From Acidovorax sp. (GTDB taxonomy: Bacteria; Pseudomonadota; Gammaproteobacteria; Burkholderiales; Burkholderiaceae_C), in contig NZ_JAJTBB010000061.1 in assembly GCF_021287135.1 (NCBI RefSeq), positions 1 to 37,566 of the forward strand: DNA of 37,566 bases, written 5' to 3'. This document shows, piece by piece, positions 22,131 to 30,072 of the stretch. The notes beneath the pieces are model-generated. The model was not told where the DNA came from, ran no database searches, and was given only the letters and a program-made list of their open reading frames with translations. The translations under genes and the position numbers were made by a program. Each line of letters starts with the position of its first letter. The stretch's first letter is position 1.

Positions 22131-24559
22131 TGAAACGCGAACCCCAGCCCCCCCTCAGCCCCGTAACCACCCTGCAGCCCATCAGCCTGGACGTGCTGCG
22201 CGAGAAGTACCTCAAGCCCGGCGAGAGCTCTGCCGACGAGCTGTACCAGCGCGTGGCCCGGTCCCTGGCATCCGCAGAAGCCGAAGGCCTGCGCGAGAAA
22301 TATGAAACATTGTTTCTGGCCAACCTGAAGGCCGGCGCCATTGGCGCGGGCCGCATCATGAGCGCGGCCGGCACCGACATCCAGGCCACGTTGATCAACT
22401 GCTTTGTGCAGCCCGTGGGCGATTGCATCCAGGGCGTGGACGACGAAGGCTATCCCGGCATCTACGAAGCGCTGCGCGAAGCCGCGGAAACCATGCGCCG
22501 CGGCGGTGGCGTGGGGTACGACTTCTCGCGCATCCGTCCTAAGGGGGCGCATGTGAAGGGCACGGCTTCCATGGCCTCCGGCCCGTGCAGCTACATGAAC
22601 GTGTTCGACCAGTCTTGCTCCACCGTGGAAAGCGCGGGCGCCCGCCGCGGCGCGCAAATGGGCGTACTGCGCATCGACCACCCCGATGTGCAGGAGTTCA
22701 TCACGGCCAAGCGCACGCCGGGCCGCTGGAACAATTTCAACGTGTCGGTGGGTGTGTCCGATGCGTTCATCGAGGCCGTGCAGAGCGACGCTCCCTGGGA
22801 GCTGGTGCACAAGGCGGCTCCCGGCGCCGCCCTGCGGGCCCAGGGCGCGCGCCAGCGCGCCGACGGCCAGTGGGTCTATGCCACCGTGCAGGCTCGCGCA
22901 CTGTGGGACATCATCATGAAGTCCGCGTACGACTTCGCCGAGCCCGGCATTCTGTTCCTGGGGCGCATCAACGAAGACAACAACCTGCACTATTGCGAGC
23001 AGATCGCGGCAACGAACCCCTGCGGCGAGCAGCCGCTGCCGTCGTACGGCTGCTGCGACCTCGGGCCCATCATCCTGACCCGCTTTGTCCGCCACCCCTT
23101 CGGCTTTGGCGGCGTGGCCGCGTTTGACTTCGACGCGTTCCGCCAGGCGGTGGCTCTGCAGGTGCGGGCCCTGGACAACGTGCTGGACGTGACCTTCTGG
23201 CCGCTGCCGCAGCAACGCGACGAGGCCATGGCCAAGCGGCGCATCGGTGTGGGCTTTACCGGCATGGGCAATACGCTGGCCATGCTGTGCCTGCGCTACG
23301 ACCTGCCCGAGGGCCGCGCCATGGCGGCGCGCATTGCCGAGTACATGCGCGATGCCGCATACGCAGCGTCGGTGGAGCTGGCGCGCGAGAAGGGCGCGTT
23401 CCCCAAGTTCAACGCCGACGGGTACCTGGCAAAGGGCACCTTTGCCAGCCGGCTGCCCGAGGCCCTGCAGGCCGCCATCCGCGAGCACGGCATCCGCAAT
23501 AGCCACCTGCTGTCCATCGCGCCCACCGGCACGGTGAGCCTGGCCTTTGCCGACAACGCGTCCAATGGCATCGAACCTCCGTTCTCATGGATGTACAAGC
23601 GCAAGAAGCGCGAGTCCGACGGCAGCACCACCGAGTACGCGGTGGAGGACCATGCCTGGCGCCTGTACCGCGAGCTGGGCGGCGACGTGGATGCGCTGCC
23701 CGACTACTTCGTGTCGGCGCTGGCCATGTCCGCGCAGGACCACATTGCGATGATGGAAGCGGTCCAGCCCTTTGTGGACACGGCCATCTCCAAGACCGTG
23801 AACATCCCGGCGGACTACCCGTACGAGGATTTCAAGGACCTGTACCTGCAGGCGTGGCGCGCGCGGCTCAAGGGCTTGGCCACCTACCGCCCGAACGCGA
23901 TCTTGGGGTCGGTGCTGGAGACCCATGCCGAGCCGCCAGCCCCCCCTGCGCCCGCAGCGCCGCCCGTGGACCCGATGCGCACCGTCATCGAGAGCCGGCC
24001 CCAGGGCGGCTTGTCGGCCGTGGCGGAAAAGCTGGAGTACTGGACGCAGGAAGGCCACAAGACGCTGTACCTGATTGTCTCGTTCCTGCCCGTGCCCACC
24101 GGCGTGGGCAACCGCACGGTGGACCGGGCCATCGAGTTCTTCATGCCCGTGGGGCAAAGCGGCGAATCGCAGCAGTGGATCACCTCCAGCATGCGGCTGC
24201 TGTCGCTGGCAGCCCGCGGCGGCTTCCTGGAACGCGCGCTGTCCGACATGCGCAAGGTAGCCTGGGACCGGGGGCCGGTGCGCCTGGGGCAGCACCGCAA
24301 GGACGACGGCACCCTGGTGCCCATGTGGCATGACTCCGAGGTGGCGGCCATGGCGTACGCCATCCAGAACATTTTGGCGCGCCGGGTGGCCGATCCCGTC
24401 CAGCAGCAGCTCCCACTGGACGAGCCCGCGCCGCCGCCTGCGGCAGTGCCGCAGGCCATGGTAGGCAAGAAGTGCAGCGAATGCGGGGCGCATGCCGTCA
24501 TCCGCAAGGACGGCTGCGACTACTGCACGCAGTGCGGCCATCTGGGGACGTGCGGGTGA
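22130..24559 (+). CDS. nrdJ: Adenosylcobalamin-dependent (class II) ribonucleotide reductase NrdJ
   Basis: This enzyme makes deoxyribonucleotides using adenosylcobalamin to create the active-site radical, so it works with or without oxygen and needs no small subunit. It has 809 residues. Visible are the first active-site cysteine region (TLINCFVQPVGDCIQGVDD), the SCSTVESAGARRGAQMGVLR segment, the radical-site motif NPCGEQPLPSYGCCDLGPI, and the RIGVGFTGMGNTLAML and SIAPTGTVSLAFADNASNGI segments. At the end is a zinc-ribbon-like tail with CSECG and CTQCG. An Ala/Pro-rich linker lies near residues 605-620. It begins a compact five-gene run, overlaps nnrS by four bases and is preceded by an FNR-type box, which fits anaerobic expression. 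No ribosome binding site is present. Confidence 0.93.
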   Translation: MKREPQPPLSPVTTLQPISLDVLREKYLKPGESSADELYQRVARSLASAEAEGLREKYETLFLANLKAGAIGAGRIMSAAGTDIQATLINCFVQPVGDCIQGVDDEGYPGIYEALREAAETMRRGGGVGYDFSRIRPKGAHVKGTASMASGPCSYMNVFDQSCSTVESAGARRGAQMGVLRIDHPDVQEFITAKRTPGRWNNFNVSVGVSDAFIEAVQSDAPWELVHKAAPGAALRAQGARQRADGQWVYATVQARALWDIIMKSAYDFAEPGILFLGRINEDNNLHYCEQIAATNPCGEQPLPSYGCCDLGPIILTRFVRHPFGFGGVAAFDFDAFRQAVALQVRALDNVLDVTFWPLPQQRDEAMAKRRIGVGFTGMGNTLAMLCLRYDLPEGRAMAARIAEYMRDAAYAASVELAREKGAFPKFNADGYLAKGTFASRLPEALQAAIREHGIRNSHLLSIAPTGTVSLAFADNASNGIEPPFSWMYKRKKRESDGSTTEYAVEDHAWRLYRELGGDVDALPDYFVSALAMSAQDHIAMMEAVQPFVDTAISKTVNIPADYPYEDFKDLYLQAWRARLKGLATYRPNAILGSVLETHAEPPAPPAPAAPPVDPMRTVIESRPQGGLSAVAEKLEYWTQEGHKTLYLIVSFLPVPTGVGNRTVDRAIEFFMPVGQSGESQQWITSSMRLLSLAARGGFLERALSDMRKVAWDRGPVRLGQHRKDDGTLVPMWHDSEVAAMAYAIQNILARRVADPVQQQLPLDEPAPPPAAVPQAMVGKKCSECGAHAVIRKDGCDYCTQCGHLGTCG

Positions 24560-25887
24560 CCTTGCCTTCGTCCATCCCGGTGCGGCCCGTTGCGGGCAAG
24601 CCCTCGCCTGAGGCTGTGGCGCTGATGGACAAGCGCTGGCGCTGGCGCTACCTGATGCTGGCGCCCCATCGGCTGGGATTTTTCCTTGCCATGGTGGTGC
24701 TTGTGGCCTCGGGGGGCTGGTGGGCGCTGGTGCAGCTGGCGCGGTCCACCGGATGGGACGGTGTCTATTACGCCCTGTCGCCCACCACGGTGCATGCCGC
24801 GGTGATGGTGATGGGGTTCATCCCGCTGTTCTTTGCCGGTTTCCTGTTCACGGCGGGGCCCAAATGGCTGGGCGTGGAGCCGCTGCCGCCCCGGAACCTG
24901 CTGGCGCCATTGGCGGCGCAGGCGGCGGGGTGGCTGCTGTGGCTCGTGGGTGCGCATTGGCGCATCGGCGCCGCATTGGCCGGGCTCGCCCTGGCGGGCG
25001 CCGGGCTGGCGTGGATGACCGCGCTGTTTGCCGGCCGCCTGCGCATCAGCCGGGTGGAGGACCAGTTGCACGCTCGGGTGATTGCCGCCGCCTGCCTGGT
25101 GGGGTGCCTTTGCCTGGCCGGCTTGTGGCTGAGCCTGGCTGTTGGAACGCAGGCGTTGGCCCGTGCATTTGTGTACACCGGCCTGTGGGGCTTTGTGGTC
25201 GTGGTGTACGTGACCGTGGCGCACCGCATGATCCCGTTCTTCACCTCCAGCGCTCTGCCGCTGGTACAGGTCTGGCGGCCTTCGTGGGTGCTGTGGTTCA
25301 TGCTGGCGGCTGCGCTGATGCAGGCCGCTGCGACCTGGATCGAACGGGCGAACGTGCCCTTGCAGGGCTGGGGGCCGCCGTGGACGCTGGTGCTGGGAAC
25401 CCTGCAATTGCTGGTCGGCGGTGTGCTCGTGTGGCTGGCCGGGGTCTGGGGGCTGGTGCAGAGCCTCAAGAACCGCTTGCTGGCCATGCTGCACATCGGC
25501 TTCTTGTGGCTGGGGCTGTCGTTCCTGCTGGCGGGCAGTTCCCACTGGCTGGCATGGCGCTACGGCATGCCCGTGCTGGGCTTGGCACCCTTGCATGCGC
25601 TCACCATGGGGTGCCTGGCCTCGCTGATGCTCGCCATGGTCACGCGGGTGTCCTGCGGCCACAGCGGCCGGGCGCTTGTCGCCGACCGCATCGCCTGGGG
25701 GCTGTTCTGGATGCTTCAGATGGCCGTGGCGCTGCGCATTGCGGCCGAACTGCCGGGCCTCTTCGGCGTGGCCTGGGCTTGGGTGCTTCCGGCGGCGGCC
25801 TGCCTTTGGGCGGTCACGATGGGCCTGTGGGGCGCACGCCTGGGCTGCTGGTATGGCTGCCTGCGGGCAGACGGCCGGCCGGGTTGA
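24556..25887 (+). CDS. nnrS: NnrS family haem/copper membrane protein
   Basis: The 443-residue integral membrane protein has about 12 hydrophobic helices, as in NnrS of Rhodobacter and Vibrio, a haem- and copper-containing protein linked to nitric oxide tolerance. Family wording includes APHRLGFFLAMVVL near the start, VHAAVMVMGFIPLFFAGFLF, VTVAHRMIPFFTSSALP, and LHALTMGCLASLMLAMVTRV with its histidine. The start is a GTG at 24556 overlapping the nrdJ stop (GTGA); an ATG at 24624 is possible but would remove part of the conserved lead-in to helix 1. Translation is probably coupled to nrdJ. The location downstream of nitrate reductase fits protection from nitric oxide made as a side product. 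Confidence 0.85.
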   Translation: MTLPSSIPVRPVAGKPSPEAVALMDKRWRWRYLMLAPHRLGFFLAMVVLVASGGWWALVQLARSTGWDGVYYALSPTTVHAAVMVMGFIPLFFAGFLFTAGPKWLGVEPLPPRNLLAPLAAQAAGWLLWLVGAHWRIGAALAGLALAGAGLAWMTALFAGRLRISRVEDQLHARVIAAACLVGCLCLAGLWLSLAVGTQALARAFVYTGLWGFVVVVYVTVAHRMIPFFTSSALPLVQVWRPSWVLWFMLAAALMQAAATWIERANVPLQGWGPPWTLVLGTLQLLVGGVLVWLAGVWGLVQSLKNRLLAMLHIGFLWLGLSFLLAGSSHWLAWRYGMPVLGLAPLHALTMGCLASLMLAMVTRVSCGHSGRALVADRIAWGLFWMLQMAVALRIAAELPGLFGVAWAWVLPAAACLWAVTMGLWGARLGCWYGCLRADGRPG

Positions 25888-25914
25888 GAGCGCTGGTACT
25901 GGAAGGAACTTGCA

Positions 25915-26595
25915 ATGGCTGTCATTCCCTGGCCCTTGAAGAACGTGCCGCGGCACGGCACGCCGGCCTCCTCCGGAGCTTCGGCGCCGGAGGAGACTGC
26001 AGCCTTGGCCAGCGCGCTCATCCAGTCGCGCCAGACCATCCTGCCCAAACGGCTGGCCGCGCCGGGGCCTACGGCCGGGGAGCTTGCGCAGATCCTTTGT
26101 GCTGCGGCCCATGCGCCCGATCACGGTCAACTGACCCCGTGGCGCTTTGTGCTGGTGCCGGCGGCGGCGCGGCCGGCGCTGGCCGACGTGTTTGCCCAGG
26201 CCTTGCAGGAGCGCGATGCGTCCGCAACCGCCGAGCAGGCCGAGCAGGCGCGAGAAAAGGCGTACCGGTCCCCGGTGCTCCTGTTGGTGGTGGTCGATGC
26301 GCAGCGCGGCGATACCGAGGTGGATGCCGCCGAGCGCCTGGTCTCCGCGGGCTGCGCGGTGCAGAACATGCTGCTGATGGCTACTGCGCAAGGCTATGGC
26401 TCGGCGCTGACCAGCGGCAAGGCCCTGAAGGCGAACAGCCTGCGCGCGCTGTTCCAGCTGGCGCCCAGTGAGCAGGCCGTTTGCTTCATCAGCATCGGCA
26501 CCGTGGCTTCGCGCAAGGCGGCGCGCGCGCGCCCTGCGGCCACGGCCTATGTCAGCACCCTGGACCCCCACCAGGGAGTGGTGCCCGGGTTCTAA
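25915..26595 (+). CDS. YdjA-like nitroreductase family protein
   Basis: The 226-residue protein of the FMN-dependent nitroreductase family is closest to E. coli YdjA, judged by the SRQTILPKRLAAPGPTAGEL lead and AAAHAPDHGQLTPWRF (about 62-77), where the R/S-R-Q and PDHG-L-PWRF parts bind FMN. SAGCAVQNMLLMATAQGYGS is the usual central helix. The partner and substrate of this branch are unknown; it may use NAD(P)H to reduce nitro or similar compounds. AAGGAA lies before the ATG, which is 27 bases after nnrS. The N-terminus is about 30 residues longer than YdjA and of low complexity, so a later start cannot be excluded, but none is better supported. Confidence 0.8.
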   Translation: MAVIPWPLKNVPRHGTPASSGASAPEETAALASALIQSRQTILPKRLAAPGPTAGELAQILCAAAHAPDHGQLTPWRFVLVPAAARPALADVFAQALQERDASATAEQAEQAREKAYRSPVLLLVVVDAQRGDTEVDAAERLVSAGCAVQNMLLMATAQGYGSALTSGKALKANSLRALFQLAPSEQAVCFISIGTVASRKAARARPAATAYVSTLDPHQGVVPGF

Positions 26596-26644
26596 GCCGG
26601 TGGCCCTTGATTCCTTTTTGCCTGAGTTGCACGAGAACCTTGCC

Positions 26645-27061
26645 ATGCAGATTTCCAGTTTCGACGACCTTTTGCGCGCCGCGCGGTTGCAGCCCGAACC
26701 CCAGCGCCTGCTGTTTGTGTTCGCTGCGGTCGAGCTGCCGGACGACGCGACGCCTGCCCAGCGTGCGCGCTTCCAGGCGGGGGAGGGCGGGGCCCTGGTT
26801 CCGTTGATGTGTGTTGACAAGACGCCGGACGAAGTCGCGTCGTTCGGCGCGCTGGTGGAGGAGGCGCGCCAGTTCACGGCCCCAGGCTGCGACTGGGCCA
26901 TGGTGTTTGCGGCAGCCCTGTCGGGAACCTTGGACAAGGCCCCCACCAGTGCCGATGCCGAAGCGCCCTTGCAGCGCATGGTGGACGCGATCAAACGGGG
27001 CGCGCATGGCACCTTGATCCCGTTCGACCGCCAGGGCCGGCCCGTGCATCTGGGTGAATGA
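26645..27061 (+). CDS. Conserved 138-residue protein of unknown function next to nrdJ
   Basis: The 138-residue soluble protein begins MQISSFDDLLRAARLQPEPQ. It contains LLFVFAAVELPDDATPAQRA, an ALVPLMCVDKTPDEVASF segment, CDWAMVFAAAL, and ends GTLIPFDRQGRPVHLGE. There is no signal peptide or membrane helix; alternating strands and helices suggest a small alpha/beta fold. I recall similar proteins in Comamonadaceae labelled ribonucleotide reductase subunit alpha, but it carries none of that enzyme's catalytic motifs, so the label probably came from its position. It lies 49 bases after the nitroreductase and 7 before the hemerythrin-like gene, in the nrdJ operon. Possible roles include an accessory or regulatory protein for NrdJ. 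The gene is very likely real; its function is unknown. Confidence 0.75.
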   Translation: MQISSFDDLLRAARLQPEPQRLLFVFAAVELPDDATPAQRARFQAGEGGALVPLMCVDKTPDEVASFGALVEEARQFTAPGCDWAMVFAAALSGTLDKAPTSADAEAPLQRMVDAIKRGAHGTLIPFDRQGRPVHLGE

Positions 27062-27068
27062 GGTCGTG

Positions 27069-27629
27069 ATGTCTTCGTCACCCGCCGTGCCGAACAGGCA
27101 TCTCCCCGGTTTCAGCGCGCCGGCTGTGGGGTTTGAAGAGCCCTTCGCCATGCTGGAGGCCTGCCACGAGCGCGTGCAACGCACGCTGGCCTTGCTGGAG
27201 CGTTTGCGCGACCACGTCCGCCAGCACGGAGCCGACGGCAATGCCCGCCAGGCGGCCCGCGATGTGCTGCGCTACTTTGACATCGCCGCCCCGCTGCACC
27301 ACGAGGACGAGGAGCTGCACGTGTTCCCGGCCCTGCTGGCGCAGGCAACGCCCGGGATGAGGGCGCTGGTGGAGCGGCTGCAGCAGGACCATGTGGCCAT
27401 GGCTGCCGACTGGGCCGCCGCGCGCCGCCCGCTGCTGGCCCTGGCCGAGGGCCATGAACAGTCCTTCTCGGAAGGGGATGGCGTGGTGCTGGACCGGTTC
27501 GCGGGACGCTATGCCGACCATATTCGCACGGAGGAAGACCAGGCTTACCCGGCGGCGCTCTCCGGCGCCGAACCCGCCGCGCTGGCGAGTATGGGGCGCG
27601 AAATGGCCCGGCGGCGCGGAGCTGGCTGA
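27069..27629 (+). CDS. Hemerythrin-like (HHE) domain protein
   Basis: The 186-residue protein is a four-helix bundle with the di-iron ligand pattern of hemerythrins: H33 in ACHERVQ, H77/H78 with E81/E82 and H84 in PLHHEDEELHVFPAL, H108 in QQDHVAM, and H151 with E155 in YADHIRTEEDQAYP. It resembles the HHE proteins that bind oxygen or nitric oxide or, like YtfE, help after nitrosative damage to iron-sulfur clusters; the cysteine-rich N-terminus of YtfE is absent. A GTG at 27054 is possible, but the ATG at 27069 has GAGG five bases upstream and avoids overlap with the preceding gene. It is the last gene of the nrdJ run. Its function is inferred from the domain and neighbours only. Confidence 0.8.
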   Translation: MSSSPAVPNRHLPGFSAPAVGFEEPFAMLEACHERVQRTLALLERLRDHVRQHGADGNARQAARDVLRYFDIAAPLHHEDEELHVFPALLAQATPGMRALVERLQQDHVAMAADWAAARRPLLALAEGHEQSFSEGDGVVLDRFAGRYADHIRTEEDQAYPAALSGAEPAALASMGREMARRRGAG

Positions 27630-27783
27630 TACACTCGTCCGCCCTGCCGGCTGGCGTTGGCGTAGCCGTTCCTTCTGACGCCCGCCGCCGATCTCAAGCC
27701 GGGTCGCCGCAATGCGGCGGCTGGCAGATTGCGCGAGCGCCGCGGTGTGGCCGGTTGCCAGGCGCTGCGGTGGAGTCACTCTC

Positions 27784-30011
27784 TTGACGGAAGCAAAAAA
27801 GACTAATTTCGGTCAGCCCTCTGCGGCCAGCCGTGCGTCGACCGGCCTGCCCAGTTTCAAGTTCTCGCTGCCGGCGACCTCCTGGACACCGCAGGTGGCG
27901 AGCGCGCCCGCTGCGGCAGAGCTTCCGGACGATGCGGTCGCCTGCAATACCCGCGGCAACGATTGGCTGCTTGCCAATCGGCCCCAGGATGCGCTGCGGG
28001 CCTACGACCGCGCGATTGCCTTGCGCCCCGACTATGTCGATCCGCACTTCAACCGCGGCAATGCGCTGCTGCGCCTGCAGCGCCGTGGTGAGGCGCTGGA
28101 AGCCTACGACCGGGCCATTGCGCTGTCGCCCAGCCTGGTGCTGGCGCACTACAACCGCGCTACCGTGCTGCAGGCGCGGGGCCGCATGCCCGAGGCGCTG
28201 GAGAGCTACCGCACCGTTGTGGCGATGGACCCGGGGCATGTGCAGGCGCGCTTCAATCTGGGAAGCTGGTTGCTGGACAACCAGCAGTTCGAGGAGGCGT
28301 TTGCACTTCTGGATCCGCTGGCTGAACAGGCGCCGCAGGTGCCCGAGGTGCACAACAACCGGGGAACCGCGCTATTGCGACTGGGCCGGTATGCAGAGGC
28401 TGCGTCCAGCTTTGGACGGGCACTGGACCTGCGGCCACAGTACGCCGAAGCGCTGAACAACCGCGGCGAAGCCTATTGGCAGATGCGGCAGTGGGACCTG
28501 GCCATGGCCGACGTTCGCCAGGCAGTAGGCTTGCGCCCTGACCAGGGTGCGACTCGCTTCCTGCTGGGCAGGATCTTGCGGGAAATGAAGCGCTACGACT
28601 TGGCCCTGGAGCAGTTTTATGAAGCGCGGCAGCTGCAGATGCACAATCCCTTGTTGGCATGCAGTATCGTTGCAGTGAAGCAGCACAGCTGCCAGTGGGA
28701 AGGCCTGGGCAGCGAGGTCGCGCAGTTGGAGCAGGCGCTGAAAGCGGGCACGGCGGAGGTAGAACCCTTCGTTGCCTTGTCGTTGTGGGACGATCCCCTG
28801 CTGCACAGTATGGCCGCCCGGCTGCAGATCGATAATCGGCGGAAGCCGGCCGCCGATGCCCTGGGCCCGATCGGTATCGATGAAAACCGCCCGGCCGGCA
28901 AGATCCGCGTGGGCTACTACTCGGCCGATTTTCGCAACCACCCCGTCGCGCAGCTGATCGTTGAACTGTTCGAACTCCACGACCGCGAACGGTTTGAGTG
29001 GTTCGGCTTCTATGTGGGGCCGGACGTGCAGGACCCCCTGCGGGCGCGTGTGGAAGCGGCGCTGGACCACTTCATGGACGTGCGCGAGCGCAGCGACCAG
29101 GAAATTGCCCAGCTCTCGCGGGACCTGGGCATCGATATCGCGGTGGACCTGATGGGCTTCACGCAGGACAGCCGCCTGGGCTGCTTCGCCTACCGGTGTG
29201 CGCCGGTGCAGGTCAGCTACCTGGGCTATCCGGGAACGACCGGCGCCGGCTACATGGACTACGTCGTGGCCGACCGGGTGGTCATTCCCCCTGAGGCCCG
29301 GGACCACTTTGCCGAGAAGGTGGTCTACATGCCCCATTGCTACCAGGTCAACGATTCGCACCGCGAGATATCGGATCGCAGCTTTGCGCGCGAGGAACTG
29401 GGCCTGCCGGCCACGGGCTTCGTGTTTTGCTGCTTCAACAACAACTTCAAGATCCTGCCGCCCACCTTTGACGGCTGGATGCGCATCTTGCGGGCCGTGG
29501 AAGGCAGCGTGCTGTGGCTGTTCGAGGACAACCCCCTCGCTGCGGCCAACCTGCGCCGCCATGCCGCGGCACGGGTGTTTCCGCGGACCGGCTGGTGTTC
29601 GCTTCGCGCATGCCGCGGGATGAGCACTTGGCGCGCCATCGCCTGGCCGATCTGTTCCTGGACACCTTGCCCTACAACGCCCACACCACCGCCAGCGATG
29701 CCTTGTGGGCGGGGCTGCCGGTGCTGACCTGCATGGGCGCGTCCTTCGCCAGCCGGGTGGCTGCCAGCCTGTTGGACGCGGTAGGCCTGCCGGAGCTGGT
29801 CACCTCGACGCAGGCGGCCTTCGAGGCCCGCGCGATCGCGCTGGCGCACGACCCTGCGCAACTCGCGGGCCTTCGGGAGCGGTTGCGGAACCAGGGGCCG
29901 CAGTCGCCCCTGTTTGACACGCCCCGCTTTGCGCGGGATATCGAGTCGGCCTTTGTGACCATGCAGGACCGCCGGCAAAAAGGGCTGCCTCCCGAAGTGA
30001 TCGACGTGTGA
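27784..30011 (+). pseudogene. TPR/OGT-like glycosyltransferase, frameshifted (paralogue 1)
   Basis: The frame starting at about 27784 encodes roughly seven TPR repeats (the pattern A-YDRAIAL-P recurs). It then enters the SPINDLY/OGT catalytic domain: GKIRVGYYSADFRNHPVAQL, VSYLGYPGTTGAGYMDYVVA, FVFCCFNNNFKILPPTF and VLWLFEDNPLAAANLRRHAA. After ARV (about 29575) the reading becomes nonsense, while another frame supplies the missing VSADRLVFASRMPRDEHLAR, LADLFLDTLPYNAHTTASDA and ALWAGLPVL end, stopping at 30011. Adding one G to the GGG at 29573-29575 restores a continuous protein of 742 residues that matches paralogue 2. It is therefore a recent single-base loss or a sequencing error in a G run. 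The TTG start at 27784, with GGAG eight bases before it, is preferred; an ATG at 27712 is possible. OGT-type enzymes attach sugars to Ser/Thr of proteins. Confidence 0.8.
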
Positions 30012-30037
30012 CGGCTCCAGTGCCCCAGCCCTTCCGC

Positions 30038-30064
30038 CAGACTCCGGTCTGCGTTTCTTTTTTT
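30038..30064 (+). terminator. Possible intrinsic terminator after paralogue 1
   Basis: CAGAC (30038-30042) and GTCTG (30047-30051) form a five-pair stem around TCCG, followed by CGTTTCTTTTTTT. The stem is short, but the T-run is the longest in the window. It would separate the glycosyltransferase gene from the UDP-glucose dehydrogenase gene that starts 9 bases later. Confidence 0.45.
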
Positions 30065-30072
30065 GTTTGCCC

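Noticed and set aside
24520-27081. An 853-codon minus-strand frame across nnrS, the nitroreductase and the 138-residue gene
   Set aside because: It runs across three real gene boundaries on the other strand, is rich in Arg, Gln, His and Pro, and has no domain-like pattern. It is a composition artefact.
29560-29590. Programmed ribosomal frameshifting in the first glycosyltransferase gene
   Set aside because: No slippery heptamer or following pseudoknot is evident, and the intact paralogue needs no shift. A lost G or a sequencing error is simpler.
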